Shown: positions 47,258 to 63,900 of the stretch, piece after piece | How positions within the stretch are numbered: position 1 is the first letter of the stretch | Layout of the letters: each line of letters starts with the position of its first letter | Assembly: GCA_009176605.1 (NCBI GenBank) | Contig: SEYY01021760.1 | Span: forward strand, 1 to 64,000 | DNA: 64,000 nucleotides | Direction: 5' to 3' | Source: Armadillidium nasatum | Taxonomy: Eukaryota; Arthropoda; Malacostraca; Isopoda; Armadillidiidae | Program-made: the position numbers and the translations under genes | The notes under the pieces: generated by a model | Seen by the model: the letters and a program-made list of their open reading frames with translations, nothing else | Database searches by the model: none | What the model was told of the DNA's origin: nothing

Positions 47258-48010
47258 CCACACAACTATGATATCTTCTTCGAAAACACAACTCAGACCT
47301 TCATCTGTTCTTAATATTCTCGGTGTTTCCTTTTCTCGTGATCTTTCTTGGAAAGATCACATTACCTCTCTTTCTAAACAAGCTTCTAAGAGATTAGGTG
47401 TTCTGAGACGCCATCAGTATTTCTTCACTCCACCCCAGTTGCTTGCTCTGTATAGGGTTGTTGTTCGCCCCTGTATGGAGTATGCGTCACACATCTGGGG
47501 TGATTCCACTCAAACAGCTCTCCTAGAAAAGGTGGAGTCTACGGCTTTTCGTCTTATAAACTCTCCTGCTCTCACTGATTCTCTCCAATCTCTTTCTGCC
47601 CGTCAAATTGTTGCGTAACTCTCTCTATACTACCGCTATTACAATGGACACTGCTCTTTTGAACTCTCTCGTCACACACCTCCTCCACTGAGAAGGGCTC
47701 GTATGACTCGACTTTCTACACAGTCTCATCCTTTCTGTGTCCAACTCTCTGACCCCAGATTTAACCGCTATGCTCTGTCCTACTTGTACTCTACTGGTAA
47801 AGTCTGGAACACACTCCCTTCTATTTTTCCAACTTCCTATGACACACACTCCTATGACACACACTGTGTTTAATACTTTCATTTCCTAAACGTTGTGTAT
47901 CAGGTCACGTCAGCCTTTAATTTGACCAGGCTTCCGTCTTCCCCCTAAATCTGGTGGAATTTTAGTGTAGGCCTCTGTCCTTTGCCCACCAGAGGTGATA
48001 TAAAAAATTT
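47254..48010 (+). mobile_element. Jockey-group LINE copy C, 3' end only
   Basis: Begins at the FHTTMISSSKTQLRPSSVLN region and runs through SFSRDLSWKDHITSLSKQAS, RPCMEYASHIWGDSTQTAL and the KVWNTLP end, then the 3' UTR and AAAAAATTTATATAAAAATT leading to (TA)n. About 90% similar to copy A by eye. Confidence 0.9.
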
Positions 48011-48015
48011 ATATA

Positions 48016-48270
<255 letters not shown>

Positions 48271-48317
48271 GTGATTCGAAGCAGAAGAGCTTGAAAACCT
48301 TTCTACTATACCTTCTT

Positions 48318-48420
48318 GGAGGCGGCGTAGCTCGGTGGTAGAGCCTTCTGTACATTGACTAACGGCGACGCTGTTGCTAATGGGTTCGAATCATGCCGTG
48401 CGGAAAAATTTTCTTTGTCT
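48318..48420 (+). mobile_element. tRNA-derived SINE, plus copy
   Basis: The tRNA-like head has A box TAGCTCGGTGGTAGAG (48328-48343) and B box GGGTTCGAATC (48382-48392), the internal RNA polymerase III promoter. The anticodon arm is not tRNA-like and the acceptor stem does not pair, so it is not a tRNA gene. Sequence to about 48558 may be SINE body. Confidence 0.82.
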
Positions 48421-48556
48421 TATATTTCTAATTTAGTCGCAACAGTTGTTGTGCCCATGTTGGCGTTGCTTGACTTTGGTTGTTGGCTCCTGCAACCCAA
48501 GAGAACACAACAGAATGCCATAGTAGCCCCAGTAGGGGTTCCAAGCACCCTCCTAT

Positions 48557-48701
<145 letters not shown>

Positions 48702-49848
48702 AAAATTTTAAGATGGCTGAGTTTTGCCAAACATCTTTTAGAGCTTAAGGAGTATAATACTAGCTTTGTTGACAGAGAAAGTTTACTTTATTTATTTAGA
48801 TTTCAAGAAATCATCTGATAAGATATCCAATGTTAGGGAATGCGAAAATTATTGATATATGTATAGTAGTTCCTAAACAGACAAAACATTGGTTAAGTAA
48901 GTTAAGTTCAGGTGTAGTTCTAAATTATAAATTATGGTGCTGATAAAAAATGGTGTTCTTCATGATTGTGCGAGACCTTAAGTAGTACACGTAACATTTA
49001 TGTTTTATAAAATAAGAGGTTATCAGCCCTGTCAATTGTAATGAAAAAGAGGTAAATTATCTGGAAAAAAAGCAAACTTTTATCAAACATAAAATAACCC
49101 CATTACAGAATTTATGTCCTTAAATTGTAATTCTAATTTAAGCTAAAAAAATTGCAACACGCAAAAACCTAAAAATAGAAACAGAGCTAGTAACCTTACA
49201 TTTTAAAAATAGATTTATATGTCTAAGTCGTAAGGACCGTTGTGTGGGACCCATTTCATTTCCTAATTTATATAAATCATTTGGATGAAGGAATGAAAAG
49301 TACGATTTTTAAATTTTAAGAATTGGCTACTTTTGTTAGAAATCTTGAGGATTAAATTTAAGTTCAACCTGAATTGGATATACTTTTTGGCTGGGATAAA
49401 AAAAGGCAAACAAAATTCGGTAACGAAAAGAGTAAGGCTCTTCACAGTGGCAAATTATTTAAAGCTATTTATTTCGATTTATTATGAATCCAGTTGCAAG
49501 TAAATTTGGGCGTGGTTTTAGTAGCAATTTGAAAATGTTAGAACACAATTTAATTTAGAAATGCAACTAATAAAACGACTAAATTTATAAAACGTTCTGC
49601 TGCTTACAAAAGGATGTAATTAATCCTTATAATAGTTATTTAAGACCGTTGAATACCATGCATAGTCTTGAACCCCTTACCTAAGTCCAATGAAATGCTT
49701 GAAGAGCACAATGTAGAGCTACAAGAATAGCTTATGACTTTGTAAACTACAATAAAATGTACTAAGGAGTGGGATAATAGTAGTTTAAAAAAAATCTTTA
49801 TTGATAGTTTGAAGAAATATTTACATGCAATGAACTGTAGATTTTAAG
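48702..49848 (+). mobile_element. Old CR1-like LINE remnant
   Basis: Traces of RT in order: GPISFPNLYKSFG near 49250 (for [13 protein letters not shown]), LFGWDKKRQTKFGNEKSKAL near 49385-49440, then LGVVLSSNLKM near 49510 and YNSYLRPLN near 49635. The order matches the CR1 copies, but the sequence is much older and not the same subfamily. Its last 114 bp are duplicated at 50401-50514. Confidence 0.65.
49735..49848. repeat. Direct repeat flanking the SGCB last exon, copy 1
   Basis: Same 114 bp as 50401-50514 with three or four differences (for example GACTTTG against GATTTTG). Contains TTTATTG, which on the minus strand offers a polyadenylation signal (AATAAA) about 235 bp past the SGCB stop. 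Confidence 0.88.
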
Positions 49849-50031
49849 AGGCATTTTTCAGAGAGAAAATACCAGTCCCGCCGGAATTATTCAAAATTCT
49901 GGCTGGCTGGAACCAAAGCCAAAACTAAATATGAAATTCCGGTATATATTTATGATGGATTTTTAACTAACTAGTGCTTATTTACAATAAAGTTGACTAG
50001 AGATGTGCACAAGTTTAATATGCAATAACGT
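49849..50031 (-). other. Presumed SGCB 3' UTR
   Basis: Non-coding sequence downstream of the SGCB stop. No closer AATAAA was found than the one inside the repeat at 49735-49848. Confidence 0.4.
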
Positions 50032-52639
<2,608 letters not shown>

Positions 52640-53830
52640 AATTTTCTACATTTTTCAGCTGCTTTATGTTTAGGTTTTGTTACAACTGTAACAATTATTG
52701 ATACGGATAGGCTGAACAAATGCACGCTTCCAGCATTGAGGAAAAGTATTAGTATTAAGGCATAGAGAGCAGAGATGAATGAAGACAGGCGCTAACTCGG
52801 AAGCACACTCCCTCATAACATGAGGGAGAATGCCATCCGGGCCACTGGCATTGACGTTCCTAGATTTCAGGATCCCATGCACCCGATCATGAGTAATTAC
52901 AGGTAGAGACATAGGATACCTGAGAGGAGAAGGAGTAGGAGGAGGGATACCAGACTCGAGCAAGGTGAAAAAAAAAAAAAAAAAAAAAAAAGCGAAAGAA
53001 ATTAGCCTTTTCAGAGGGAGTATTACCTACAGAACCATCAGAGAGAATAAGAAAAGTTATTAGATATTTTTGACATGAGGCCAGAAATTTTTATCAGTAG
53101 CAGAGCCATGGAGGTAGCAGTGAAGCGACGCATTGCCCCCCAATTAGCTCGATTAAAGTGCCAGAAAGTACGTTTAGAGTATGGTGGAGCTGTTGGAGAG
53201 ATAGCATTATAACTAAGAGCTATAAGATTATGGTCAGTTACCAATAAAAGGGAAAATGGTGTATTTATATCTAGGAGTAGTGGTGAAGCATAAATCAAGT
53301 ATGTTCAAGAACTGGTAAGGAAGATCTGGAATGAGTGTGGGTTCACTAATCAACTGGTCCAGATCGTTGAAAATGCTGAATGATTTGGTCTGCTTCCCAC
53401 CTGTATCAGTATGAGAGGAGCTCAACCATTCAGTGTGGTGCATGTTGAAATTCCCTAAATAAAGGACTTCAGCATTTGGATAAGAAGTAACAGTCTCGTG
53501 AGAAGTAGTAAGATATTGGATAAAAACTGGAAAATCTGTTCCATTAGGGGAGCAGTAGCAGAAACACAAGATAATTGAAGTAGTAGGAAGACATATTTTA
53601 AGCCATAAAACCAAAATTTGTAGATTCTAGATTTACGAGACGTGTCACAGGAGTGTTAATGTTAATATAGGCACAGACTCTACCCTTTAGTCGAAAATTG
53701 TGAAAAACGTTATAGTTGGAGACATTGAGGTTGTTAGAGAAAGAATCCCTGTCCAACTGAGTCTCAGACAGAGGCAAAAGGTTAGGATGAGAGTTAGAAA
53801 GGTGATATTCCATGGATTCGATATTAGCGC
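52640..53830 (-). mobile_element. Jockey-group LINE copy F, 5' half of ORF2
   Basis: Minus strand, 5' to 3': PLSETQLDRDSFSNNLNV (endonuclease start, near 53780), GRVCAYININTPVTRLVNLE, CYCSPNGTDFPVFIQYL, VLYLGNFNMHHTEWLSSS (GDFN box changed to GNFN, near 53460), FPFIGN then TDHNLIALSYN (SDH region, near 53230), and NASGPDGILPHVMRECASEL with NTNTFPQCWKRAFVQP (RT start, near 52720-52850). Truncated at RT. A poly-A run lies at 52968-52991 inside the copy. A relative of copy E, distinct from A-D. Confidence 0.85.
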
Positions 53831-53835
53831 TAAGT

Positions 53836-54452
<617 letters not shown>

Positions 54453-54533
<81 letters not shown>
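54453..54533. repeat. (TA)n array 33
   Basis: Shorter array in the SGCB upstream region. Confidence 0.95.
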
Positions 54534-54536
<3 letters not shown>

Positions 54537-55949
54537 TTTTCCGTTTCTGACGACAGCTTTCAATTTGTCGAACAAAACTGGTAAAATCACTCCTTTTCCA
54601 AACAACTGTTTTTTAACGCAATAAACTGCAAATATTACTCAACAGTTGGTTTGGAAAACCAAATAAAAAATGCAGTTGTATAAGGAGGGGGTTGTTCCGG
54701 GTTGTTTCCCAGATTATTATGGTTGTGTAATAGGTTGTATATTGTAAAGGTTCCACCTTACCTGTTTTCCTTTGTATCCAGAGTATCTGGACTTTTCATT
54801 CGAACTTCTAAAGTGAATCGATTACGAACATTTCTCAATATTGCAATTGATCGCTTAAATAATTATGAACTCTAGAAATAGACACCAAATTTACAAAGGA
54901 GAACCAACACCAAAAGTCAGAAGATTAATTGAGTAGTAGATTAGTAGGGAAACTGAAATAAGAGTCGTAGATGTCTATTAAATTCACTTGAATTAGAGTG
55001 AGACAAGTAAATTGTAAGGCTTGTTTTCCTTTAGTAGAAGAATGCATGTGATAATACTCAACGTTGTGTGTAAACCAGTCACGATACGATATTAACAAAA
55101 TAATTTAAATTAAACACTGTGATGTTATTAATAATATTAAATATTATTAATATCATGTATTGGAACAGACTTACAGATGGTGGCTCACTGATTTGAAGGC
55201 GGGAATTATCTTTCACAATACTTACGACACCACGACAGTGAATTACGCTTGAAAAATATATAAGAAATATTTGAACAACCGTACTTCGACAAGTAAATGA
55301 ACAAATTATTATTTATTCGCACTAATAAACGAACAGTCAAGATTTTACGTTAAATTGAAAGAGAAAGAATTCGAGATCAATTAAACTACTGTTGATCTTG
55401 CATTGAAATTTAAGCTCGTAATTAAATTATTATTATTAAATGTTGTTAAAACCAACAAATACTAAAAATATCACTGCACTAAACAACACAACCTCGCTTC
55501 AAGCGATCTCGTCTCAACTGCCGCTTTGGGCAATGCGCTCTAGGGCTTCGAATGTAACTAGTTAAGTAGTTCGATATGTGTTAGTTAACTCGATTTTCTA
55601 TTAATCTATATTTACAACAGAGACATTGTAAAAATTTAAATGAATTTAAATATATAAAATGTAATTAATAAATCGTTACCAGAAGTTCTATTTTAATTGT
55701 TTGGCTTGTTAACAAACGGAGATGCCAACGTAAGTTCCAGAACATTCTCGAATGTTCTCAATTTTGTGTGACGAAATCTTAAATGTAGGTTATTTCTAGT
55801 TTTTCCTATTAATTAATTAATTGATATATAATATATGTATTTAATGATTGAGGAATTTAATAAACTTGATAAGAAAGTGGTAATTACATTTAAAACTCAA
55901 GAAATTGACTTTATATTAGTATCTTTTGACTTGTAAAGGATGCCACGCG

Positions 55950-55952
<3 letters not shown>
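54534..55952. other. SGCB upstream region with weak exon candidates
   Basis: Mostly unassigned. Two minus-strand stretches have good donors but weak coding support: 54780-54830 (MKSPDTLDTKEN before CAG|GTAAGG) and 55175-55247 (VVSIVKDNSRLQISEPPS before TCT|GTAAGT). Confidence 0.35.

Positions 55953-56046
<94 letters not shown>
55953..56046. repeat. (TA)n array 34
   Basis: The rightmost array; none lies in the last 8 kb. Confidence 0.95.
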
Positions 56047-56048
<2 letters not shown>

Positions 56049-56759
56049 GAAATGTGGCAATTTATATATATCTATAAAGGATTTTATCTCCTGGTTACGA
56101 AAATGATTATAAAAATGAACCAAATACATTTTATAAAAAGTTATAAGCGTTGGAAGATGAAAGTTTTTCGAGTAAAAAAGGCGAGAGATGCCCAAAAATG
56201 GCCGCTAATCGAAAATGCTCGCGTAGGAATATTCTTTACAGAATATTAGTTATAAGAAGAAATGAATTTTAATAAATATAAATGTATAATGAATCATATA
56301 ATATAGAAAATAAATAACTGATTTGATTTCACCAACAAAATCGCAGCATTCCTAGTCATAAACAACAAGATATGAATGAGCTTTAGAAAGGAGAAACAAA
56401 GATGCAAGCGCCTGAATCTCAATATTCAAACATGGCGCACGCCGATATATTATAATATTATAGAACGACAGCTTAAAGGCATTCCTACTATCAAGAACAT
56501 AGAAAGGGCTCGCTTCATTCATTTATTCTTCTATTATAACGTAAGAACTGGTTAGATTTTACTTATAAATCGCAAACATTAACTCCCCCGAAAAAAAAAG
56601 AAAACAATGAGTACAAACTGGTGTTTGTGAGAGTTTATGAGGAGATTAGAAATGAATTGTCTCCACCCAACAACATACATGAATGATATAAAGTAAGAAT
56701 GTTTGCGGATAAGCTTGCAACTCCAACCCCCAGGAAAACTGACCTCGAGTTAAGGAATG
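56047..56759. other. No gene seen
   Basis: AT-rich sequence without recognised coding or repeats. Confidence 0.4.
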
Positions 56760-57415
56760 TCGCAAACGAGTAATAAGGGGATGGATCGGCCCAATCCTTC
56801 ACCCTCCAATTAGCTCACCCCTTTGGGAGGCCGCAGAGATGTCCGATTGTGACGACTCGAGGAAAATAACCCTTCAACCTATGTGGGATAATTCCCTTGC
56901 CGTAAATGGGGTGGAACCCCTTTCTCAAACAGTGGAACAAAGTCTCCTTGGCATAGGGGTGTTCAGTCATCGAAAGAAGAGAATGGTGGGATGATAGACT
57001 TACCCGCCGAACCATCTAACCCCTCAACTATGGCTTGCATTCACCACGGGGGGCTCGAGTAATCCGGGATCTACTCCATACATAGTTGTATGATAGGGTA
57101 ACACTAGGTTAACCCTTATGAAATCAGAATGACTGAACTTAAGGGAACTCGTCCATCTGTTGTTTTTTTTTTTTTTTTTTTTTTTATTTTTTTTTTTTTT
57201 CAGGATAGGGAGACCTTCCAAGAGTACCAACCACGGACATCGGCCGACCATCCGATGAGGTACTGCAACCAAGGAGGACGTCAGGAACGTACCGACCCCA
57301 CGTAAGAGCGATTTGCGACACCCTAGAACCGAGGACAGAAACCCCCTGGGAGTGAAGTGTGCCAGAAAGATAGGAAATGAGTAAACTCATTTAAGAGAGC
57401 GTAAGGATATCATTC
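56760..57415. other. GC-richer unidentified block with a poly-T core
   Basis: Two non-AT-rich segments (56760-57160 and 57200-57400) flank a T run (57163-57200). On the minus strand an A-rich tract thus follows one segment and precedes the other, as if two poly-A-tailed repeats or a retroposed copy met here. Frames on the minus strand are short and match nothing I know. Confidence 0.4.
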
Positions 57416-60400
57416 ATGCTATTGAAGGATGGAGTTTGAGACAAAGTTAGAGTTTGTGTAAATGTATCACAGATTTAAGACGTTATGGTGTGGGTGCTGT
57501 GTTGTCTAAGTGTTCTAGATATAAGTGGATGATGACAGCAAAGAAAGGAGTTATTCTTTGTCAAGAATAGCCTTTATTCGCTGCTTCGCCAAGGCATTAG
57601 CTTGACGTTCTGATCTTCTCGGAGGAGTCAAGGTTGCGGATGGCTCCTCTGAAGGAGGATCAAATATGTTAGAGTGAATTTCTAAAGGATATAAGTGAAT
57701 GACAGCGCGAGTTATTTCACCGTTCTTAGTAGTTAAGGAAACCGATCTAACATGTCCGTCGGGAGAAGTATGGAGTGTTTTGATGATACCTAAACGCCAC
57801 TTTAGGCGAGGACCGTCGTCCTCAATTAAAACCACATCTCCAATGGAGATGTTAGTCTTACCAGAAACATTCCATGATTGTTTCAGATTGATAAGGTAAT
57901 CTTTCTCCCAAGAAGAACGAAATTTAGATATAAGAGAGAGGAGATATCGGTAGCGTTTGTTGATCTTAACAGGGTCCAGGTAAGTGATATCTGTGTCCGA
58001 GAGTTCTAATGGGATTGGTAAGGAATTCAATTTGTACCCCATTAATAAGTGAGAAGGAGTAAGGGGGTCTTCACATTGAAGTTCATCCCCCACAAAGGTA
58101 AGGGGTCGACAGTTGAGTACTGACTCAACTTCGATTAAAACAGTATAGAACTCATCATAGGATATGAAAGCTTTGTTTAAGGTGCGTTTTAAATGTAACT
58201 TTGTTATCCCTATTAGTCTCTCGAAGAATCCGCCATAGTGACTACTACGAGCTGGATTGAACCTCCACGTGATGGAATGTTGTGATAGGAAGTCTTTGAC
58301 AGAAGGTAGAGTATGTAGTTGTTTAAGATATTGAGAAGACGCTTGAAAATAAGTAGCATTATCTGAAAAAACTATTGAAGGCACTCCACGTCTGCCCATG
58401 AAGCGACGTAACGCAAGGAAGAAAGGATTCGGTACTGTTATCTAGAACAAGTTCCAGATGTACAGCTCGAGTGGTGGCACATGTGAACAAAACAACGTAA
58501 CACTTAACTGTACTGGCTTTGGGAGTTTTAATGAGAAAGTAACCCGTTAAGTCGACGCCGATTACTGTAAAAGGTCTAGTATTCATTACTCTAGCTTTGG
58601 GTAATGCTGCTAAGGGGGCAGGGCGGAAATGTACTGCTTGTAAACGTTTACAAAGCACGCAAGGTCGAGTGACCTTCTTAATGGTGGTTCTCATGCGAGT
58701 GAAATAATACTTTCTGCGAATTATTAGTAGAAGTTCGGAGGTACCTAAGTGATGGTGCGATAAGTGAGTGTCCCATATGAGTAACTTCGTAAAATAACAA
58801 TTAAAGGGAAGCAAAATGGGGAATTTAGTATCATATGGAAGTGAAGAGTTACTTAAACGTCTATCGCAACGAATAATTCCATCCACTAAAACTAAACTCA
58901 GTTGTTTGCACAAAGAAGGTAATAGTTAAATCATTTTTAAAATGGTTTAATTCGGGCTCAAAAAATTCTCTCTGAATGTTTCGAATCCAATAAAGTTCAG
59001 CGTTCTGATTCTCTTCAATGGAGAATTGATGCGAGAATTTCGGTTTAGTTATAGATTTATTTAAAGGCAGAGTTACATTTTTTAAATTATTTACAAAACG
59101 AATTATTAATTTAGTGATACGCAAGGCTTTGTTTAAAGACGAGTAAGCATGCAAATTTAATATTGTAGTTTCGGGGGGATCCACTACGAAAGTGGTGGCC
59201 ACTACAGGAATTTCCTCATCTCCTGCAGAAAGTGAAGGATGATCCTTCCATACTGGCCAGCTTGGGGGATCTAAAAGCCATGGGGGACCGGAGCCCCAAA
59301 GTTTAGAAAATATATACTTACTATCTGACCCACGTGAAGCTAAATCAGCGGGATTACATTCGGTTGGGACATACTTCCACTCAACTGAGGGAAGATTTTT
59401 ATGGATTTCATCTACTCTATTCTGGTTGAAAGGTGGGGAGTTGTTTCTTAGAATACAACCATTGGAGCGCAACCTGACTATCGATCCAAGCGTAAATATT
59501 ACGAAATATAAGGACATTATGAAAGGTGTCAATCACAAATTTCAGTATGCGCGAAGAAAGTAAAGCTCCCATTAACTCTAGTCGTGGAATGGAGAGTTCC
59601 TTGATAGGCGCAACCTTTACCTTAGAAATAAGTACATTTGAAATTGGATTGGTATCTAAACATGACACCACATAGAACAACAGTGGCGTAAGCAGACCCA
59701 GATGCGTCTGAGAAAGCATGAAGTTCTACTTCTTGTGTGTGAATAAGTTGTCTAGGCAATTTGAAGTTCAAACAATTTTGAAGGTGATTGGAGATGGATT
59801 TCCACTCCTTTTGAAGAGCATCTGGAATTTTAGTATCCCAATTCAACTTTAATTTCCAAATTTTTTGTAGAAGTATTTTGCCTCTTATAACCACTGGTGA
59901 CAAGACTCCTAAAGGATCAAATATTGAGGCTACGTTTTGTAATATTTTACGTTTGGTATTAGCTTCAGAATTGAGTTTACGAGAAGGGTAAGACATGGTA
60001 TCTGATTTGACATCCCATTCCATGCCTAACATCTTTATGAGGTGTCCCTCTATGCCTAAGTTCTGTTCCTGAAATGTAGAAGTGGCAAGGGGGGAATTAG
60101 AAGCCCACTCTCTCAAATTGAGGCCAGCCTTGCTGAATAAAGACCGTGTATTGGTGAAATAGGATCCAATCTCTTCTTCGGTCTCAAACGTTCCAAAAAG
60201 ATTATCAACATATATTTGTTCTAAAATAGTGTCTTTGTACGCTATCTCAGACTGATTTACGTGATGATGGAGGCATGCGGCCAGTAAAAAGGGGCTACAC
60301 GTCGCTCCAAACAATACTGACTTAAACCGATACGTGGCGAGAGGAGAATGTGGATCTGAGGGGTCTCGGACCCACAAAAATCGAGTAGAGTCTCGATCTT

Positions 60401-63189
60401 TCTCAGTTAGACGAATACCCAAAAATGCCTTTTCAATATCTGAAGAGGTGGCATAAGGTTTGATACGAAATTTAAGTAGTAGTTTACCCAGATCAGTAAT
60501 GAGAGAAGGACCACTATGAAGGCAGTGGTTTAAGCTAGGATTTCCCGAGGAACAATCGTATACCAACCTCAGGGCGGTAGTTGAAGATGATTTACGAACA
60601 CCATGATGTGGGAGATAATGTAATTTTGATTCAGGATGTACAAGATTCGATGGTTTGACCTCCTCAATAAAGTCACGGGCCAATTGGTCCTTAATCACAT
60701 CATCATACGATTTGAGAAGTTGAGGGCTTTCCCTCAGTTTTTTCAAAACGCTATATAAACGAGACTTTGACAAGGAGTAATTATCTGGAAGGGGAGGATG
60801 ATTATCGCGCCAGGGTAAAGAAACAACGTATCTCCCATTCTCGAATCGTAGGTTATCCTTAAAGGACTCTAAGGTAGTTTTTTCAGCATCCGTAAACTGT
60901 TCGTTGGGAAGTATGCCAATGTGAGAAAGAGACCACAGACGATCTAAGTCAGTCGTGGAGTTTTGATCTGGATACTCATTTGAAACGGGTATAATTAAAG
61001 AATTGTCTTCATTAATCGAAGACTTGGATAAAGGATCTCCCTCCTCATATGCAGTGAGAGAGAGAGTTGAGGTTTTATCATCATTAATAAATGATAAGTG
61101 AGAATTATTTATCTCTTCGGTGAACTGAATCTCAGTCCGAAATGAAGACACGACTGTAACTTGAGCGTCAGAATTACTGGAAGTGAAGGGCAGTTGTCCC
61201 CATATGATATGACCAAGGTTAGTTTTCATTAAGTTGACGTCATGAACCTTCTCAAAGGATTTAAGGAACTTGTTTAGGTGATCGGCTCCGAGCAAAATTC
61301 CAATGTCTGAAACTCTGTCACTGGTTGGATAAGGGTTTGCGAGGGGAACATGATGCTTCCTCAACATTGTGGTAGTCTTCACCAGACCTGGAATATTCAA
61401 ATCATTGGGTAAGTAGTCTACAACGACGGCAGAAACGGGAATGACTCCCTCCTTAGTCTTGATGTTAAGGGTTACAACATCATGTTCAGAAGGAGTTCCT
61501 TTATGGTTAATACCATTGATAGCTATGTTTATTTTGGAATTAGGAACACAGTTGAACAATTTAGAAATTGATCTGGTAACTAGTGTCCTTTGTGATGCTT
61601 GGTCACAAAGGGTTCGCACCATTATTGGCCTTTTATCCTTAAATATAGTCACATCGGCAATGGGTAACGCTACCCCACTGTTGTAAGATGAGAGTGTCGT
61701 TGTTACATTATTTGATGAAGTTTGGGGGAGAGAAACACGTACTGGTTTTTGGAATTGATCACAAAGAGCGGTATGATGCTCTGGGGACTTGCAGTTGAAA
61801 CAAGTCTTATTGCTTTGGCACTCATTAGTAGGGTGATATGAGGCCAAACACTTGAGACACCATTGGTGTGTCTCCGCCACTTGTTTTCTTAATTCGAGAG
61901 AGGGTAGTAAACCACACTCAGAAGTGTAGTGTTTACTACGGCAGAATCTACATTTTACATTCACATTAGTAGCATTGTTGTTATTCTGATTATTATTATT
62001 ATTTTTATTATTGCCATGAATTTTAACATCATTACTACCATTATTTTTGCTATTATTATTGTTATGATTATTATTTGATTTCTGGGATGGTTTAGTGGGT
62101 GGTGGAAGGTTAGTTTGTGTGGTGACTAACACAGTTGATTGCTTGGGCTTTGTCCCAGTAGTCTTCCACTTGTTGTTCGATGAGGAGTTATTGTCAGAAT
62201 TCTTGGAAGATGTCTTCTCATTTTTTGTACTGGAAGACAAGGATTGACCAGAAGCCTCTAGGACAGTTAATGTTTGATTTAAACTGTCCATCAGAGACTC
62301 CAAAGTCCAAGGCATCTTCTGATTTGTCCTTTGAGTTTTCCCAGAGGATTTTTTCTCTTATTTGAGCTGGGAGTTTTTTGGCAAGAAGCACTCCTAAAAG
62401 AGTTGAACAGCTGCCGCAATTGTTGATCATTCCTTTTGTTTTGAGGGATTCGACGTAACAATGTACCTCCGCTTTAAATTGATAAAGCTGGTGGTAATCG
62501 TATTTGGGAGCTGATATGTTCAGCAATTTCGATATCAAGGTCTCCTTGACCTTAGCAGGATTACCAAAGTCTCTCTTCAGTAAATTTAGAATGATCTTGT
62601 AGTTGTTGCCTGAGACTGTGTAACCAGAAACCAATTTGAGAGCGGGACCCTTGAGACAATCTAATAGTAGATTCAACTTATTTATCTCGGAGTACCCTTT
62701 ATTTTCCACATTTGTCTCAAACACTTCTATGAAATTGGAGAAGGTCAATATATCTCCATCGAAGGTTGGTAGGCGTTTAGTGGGAAGTTTGAAAGCCTCG
62801 GGTACGCGCGGGGTCTCCGAAGCGGAATTAATGGTAGGTGTGGCAGATTCTCTCTTAAGGGGTTCTAAAATTAGTTTGGTCGTTTCAATTTTATCTGTGA
62901 TCGCCATATGACGCTCAAAACATTCATCGTCGTCTCTAGAGAGTGCGTCGTCATCTAAGGACTCTTGTATGATAGTATCGAACCCACTTAAGTCTGCCTC
63001 GATACCTTCTAAGGTTTTGACTAGCGCTATTAGTCTCCCCAGATGAGGTTCAGGATCGCTAATTATCCTATCTATTTCATGGACGGACTTTGTCGCTCGA
63101 GACCGTAGTAATTTTCTTTGTTTCTTCGCATTGTCTAATCTTCTTTCTCCCATATCTGACAAGTCGTTGTTCGGATCGGGGGTCGTCAT

Positions 63190-63456
63190 GATAAATTAAG
63201 ATTTAACTGGATGGTCGTTTAAAATGAACCGATTAAATAACCCTATTAAATGAATTAAATTTTAACTTAAACTCTGTTAAGATATAGACCTGTAAAGGTA
63301 AATTGGCCCTTTAAATTGGAGAGCTTAATTAAATAAATTGAAGTTTAATTAAAGCTCTGTTGAAATATATCAATTAAATAGATAATTGGAATTTTAAATT
63401 ACAAGTCAGAACGCTTATTTGTGATGTAAATTTCCTCTGACCTGTGATCGCTTAAA
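63190..63456. other. BEL/Pao leader, AT-rich part
   Basis: Untranslated leader upstream of gag with repeated TTAATTAAA-like strings; no primer-binding site was assigned. Confidence 0.5.
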
Positions 63457-63900
63457 ATTTTAGAGGTATGCTCAATCAACTAGACTTAATGTAAGCAAGT
63501 CTAAAGGAGTGAACTTAAATTTTTAGAGTTGTGCTCAATCAACTGGACCTTATGTAAGCAAGTCTAAAAGAGTGAGCTTAAATTTTTAGAGTTGTGCTCA
63601 ATCAACTAGACCTTATGTAAGCAAGTCTAAAAGAGTGAGCTTAAATTTTTAGAGTTGTGCTCAATCAACTAGACCTTAATGTAAGCAAGTCTAAAAGAGT
63701 GAGCTTAAATTTTTAGAGAAGTACTCAATTAACTAGACCTAACAAACAGATCTAAAAAAGTGAGTTAAATTTTTAGAGATGTACTCAATTAACTAGACCT
63801 AACAAACAGATCTAAAAAATTGAGTTAAATTTTTAGAGATGTACTCAATTAACTAGACCTAACAAACAGATCTAAAAAATTGAGTTAAATTTTTAGAGAT
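63457..63900. repeat. Two-type 60-63 bp minisatellite in the BEL/Pao leader
   Basis: Seven tandem units anchored by CTCAAT at 63471, 63534, 63597, 63660, 63724, 63784 and 63844. The first four (about 63 bp) contain GTAAGCAAGTCTAAA, the last three (60 bp) AACAAACAGATCTAAAAAA. Units within a type are almost identical. Confidence 0.9.

Larger units (their letters stand above)
57416..63900 (-). mobile_element. BEL/Pao LTR retrotransposon, broken, internal region
   Basis: A fossil LTR element read right to left. Parts in order: gag with the DUF1759-type domain (about 63190-62250); two zinc-knuckle-like Cys/His clusters (about 61950-61750); aspartic protease (about 61650-61400); reverse transcriptase with the YVDN box (about 60580-60180); the Pao-type segment and RNase H (about 59950-59500); integrase with its HHCC and DDE regions (about 58760-58200); a C-terminal DUF5641-type domain (about 57900-57600). 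It is broken, with about five breaks in the coding region, yet long stretches are well kept, suggesting moderate age. The upstream LTR would lie near or beyond the right edge. I could not pair LTRs, so the outer limits are uncertain. Confidence 0.93.

Noticed and set aside
48318-48420. tRNA gene
   Set aside because: A and B boxes are present but the acceptor and anticodon arms do not fold, and a diverged inverted copy lies nearby; a SINE fits better.
54545-54590. CTGACGA box near 54548 resembling a second hammerhead
   Set aside because: No GAAA box at the right distance and no pairing stems; GAAC is found instead.
54780-54830. Possible first SGCB exon (ATG followed by MKSPDTLDTKEN and a strong donor)
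   Set aside because: No transmembrane exon links it to 51394, it does not resemble known SGCB N-termini, and it competes with the 55175-55247 candidate.
63457-63900. CRISPR-like array
   Set aside because: Units are head-to-tail without unique spacers, in a eukaryotic retrotransposon leader.
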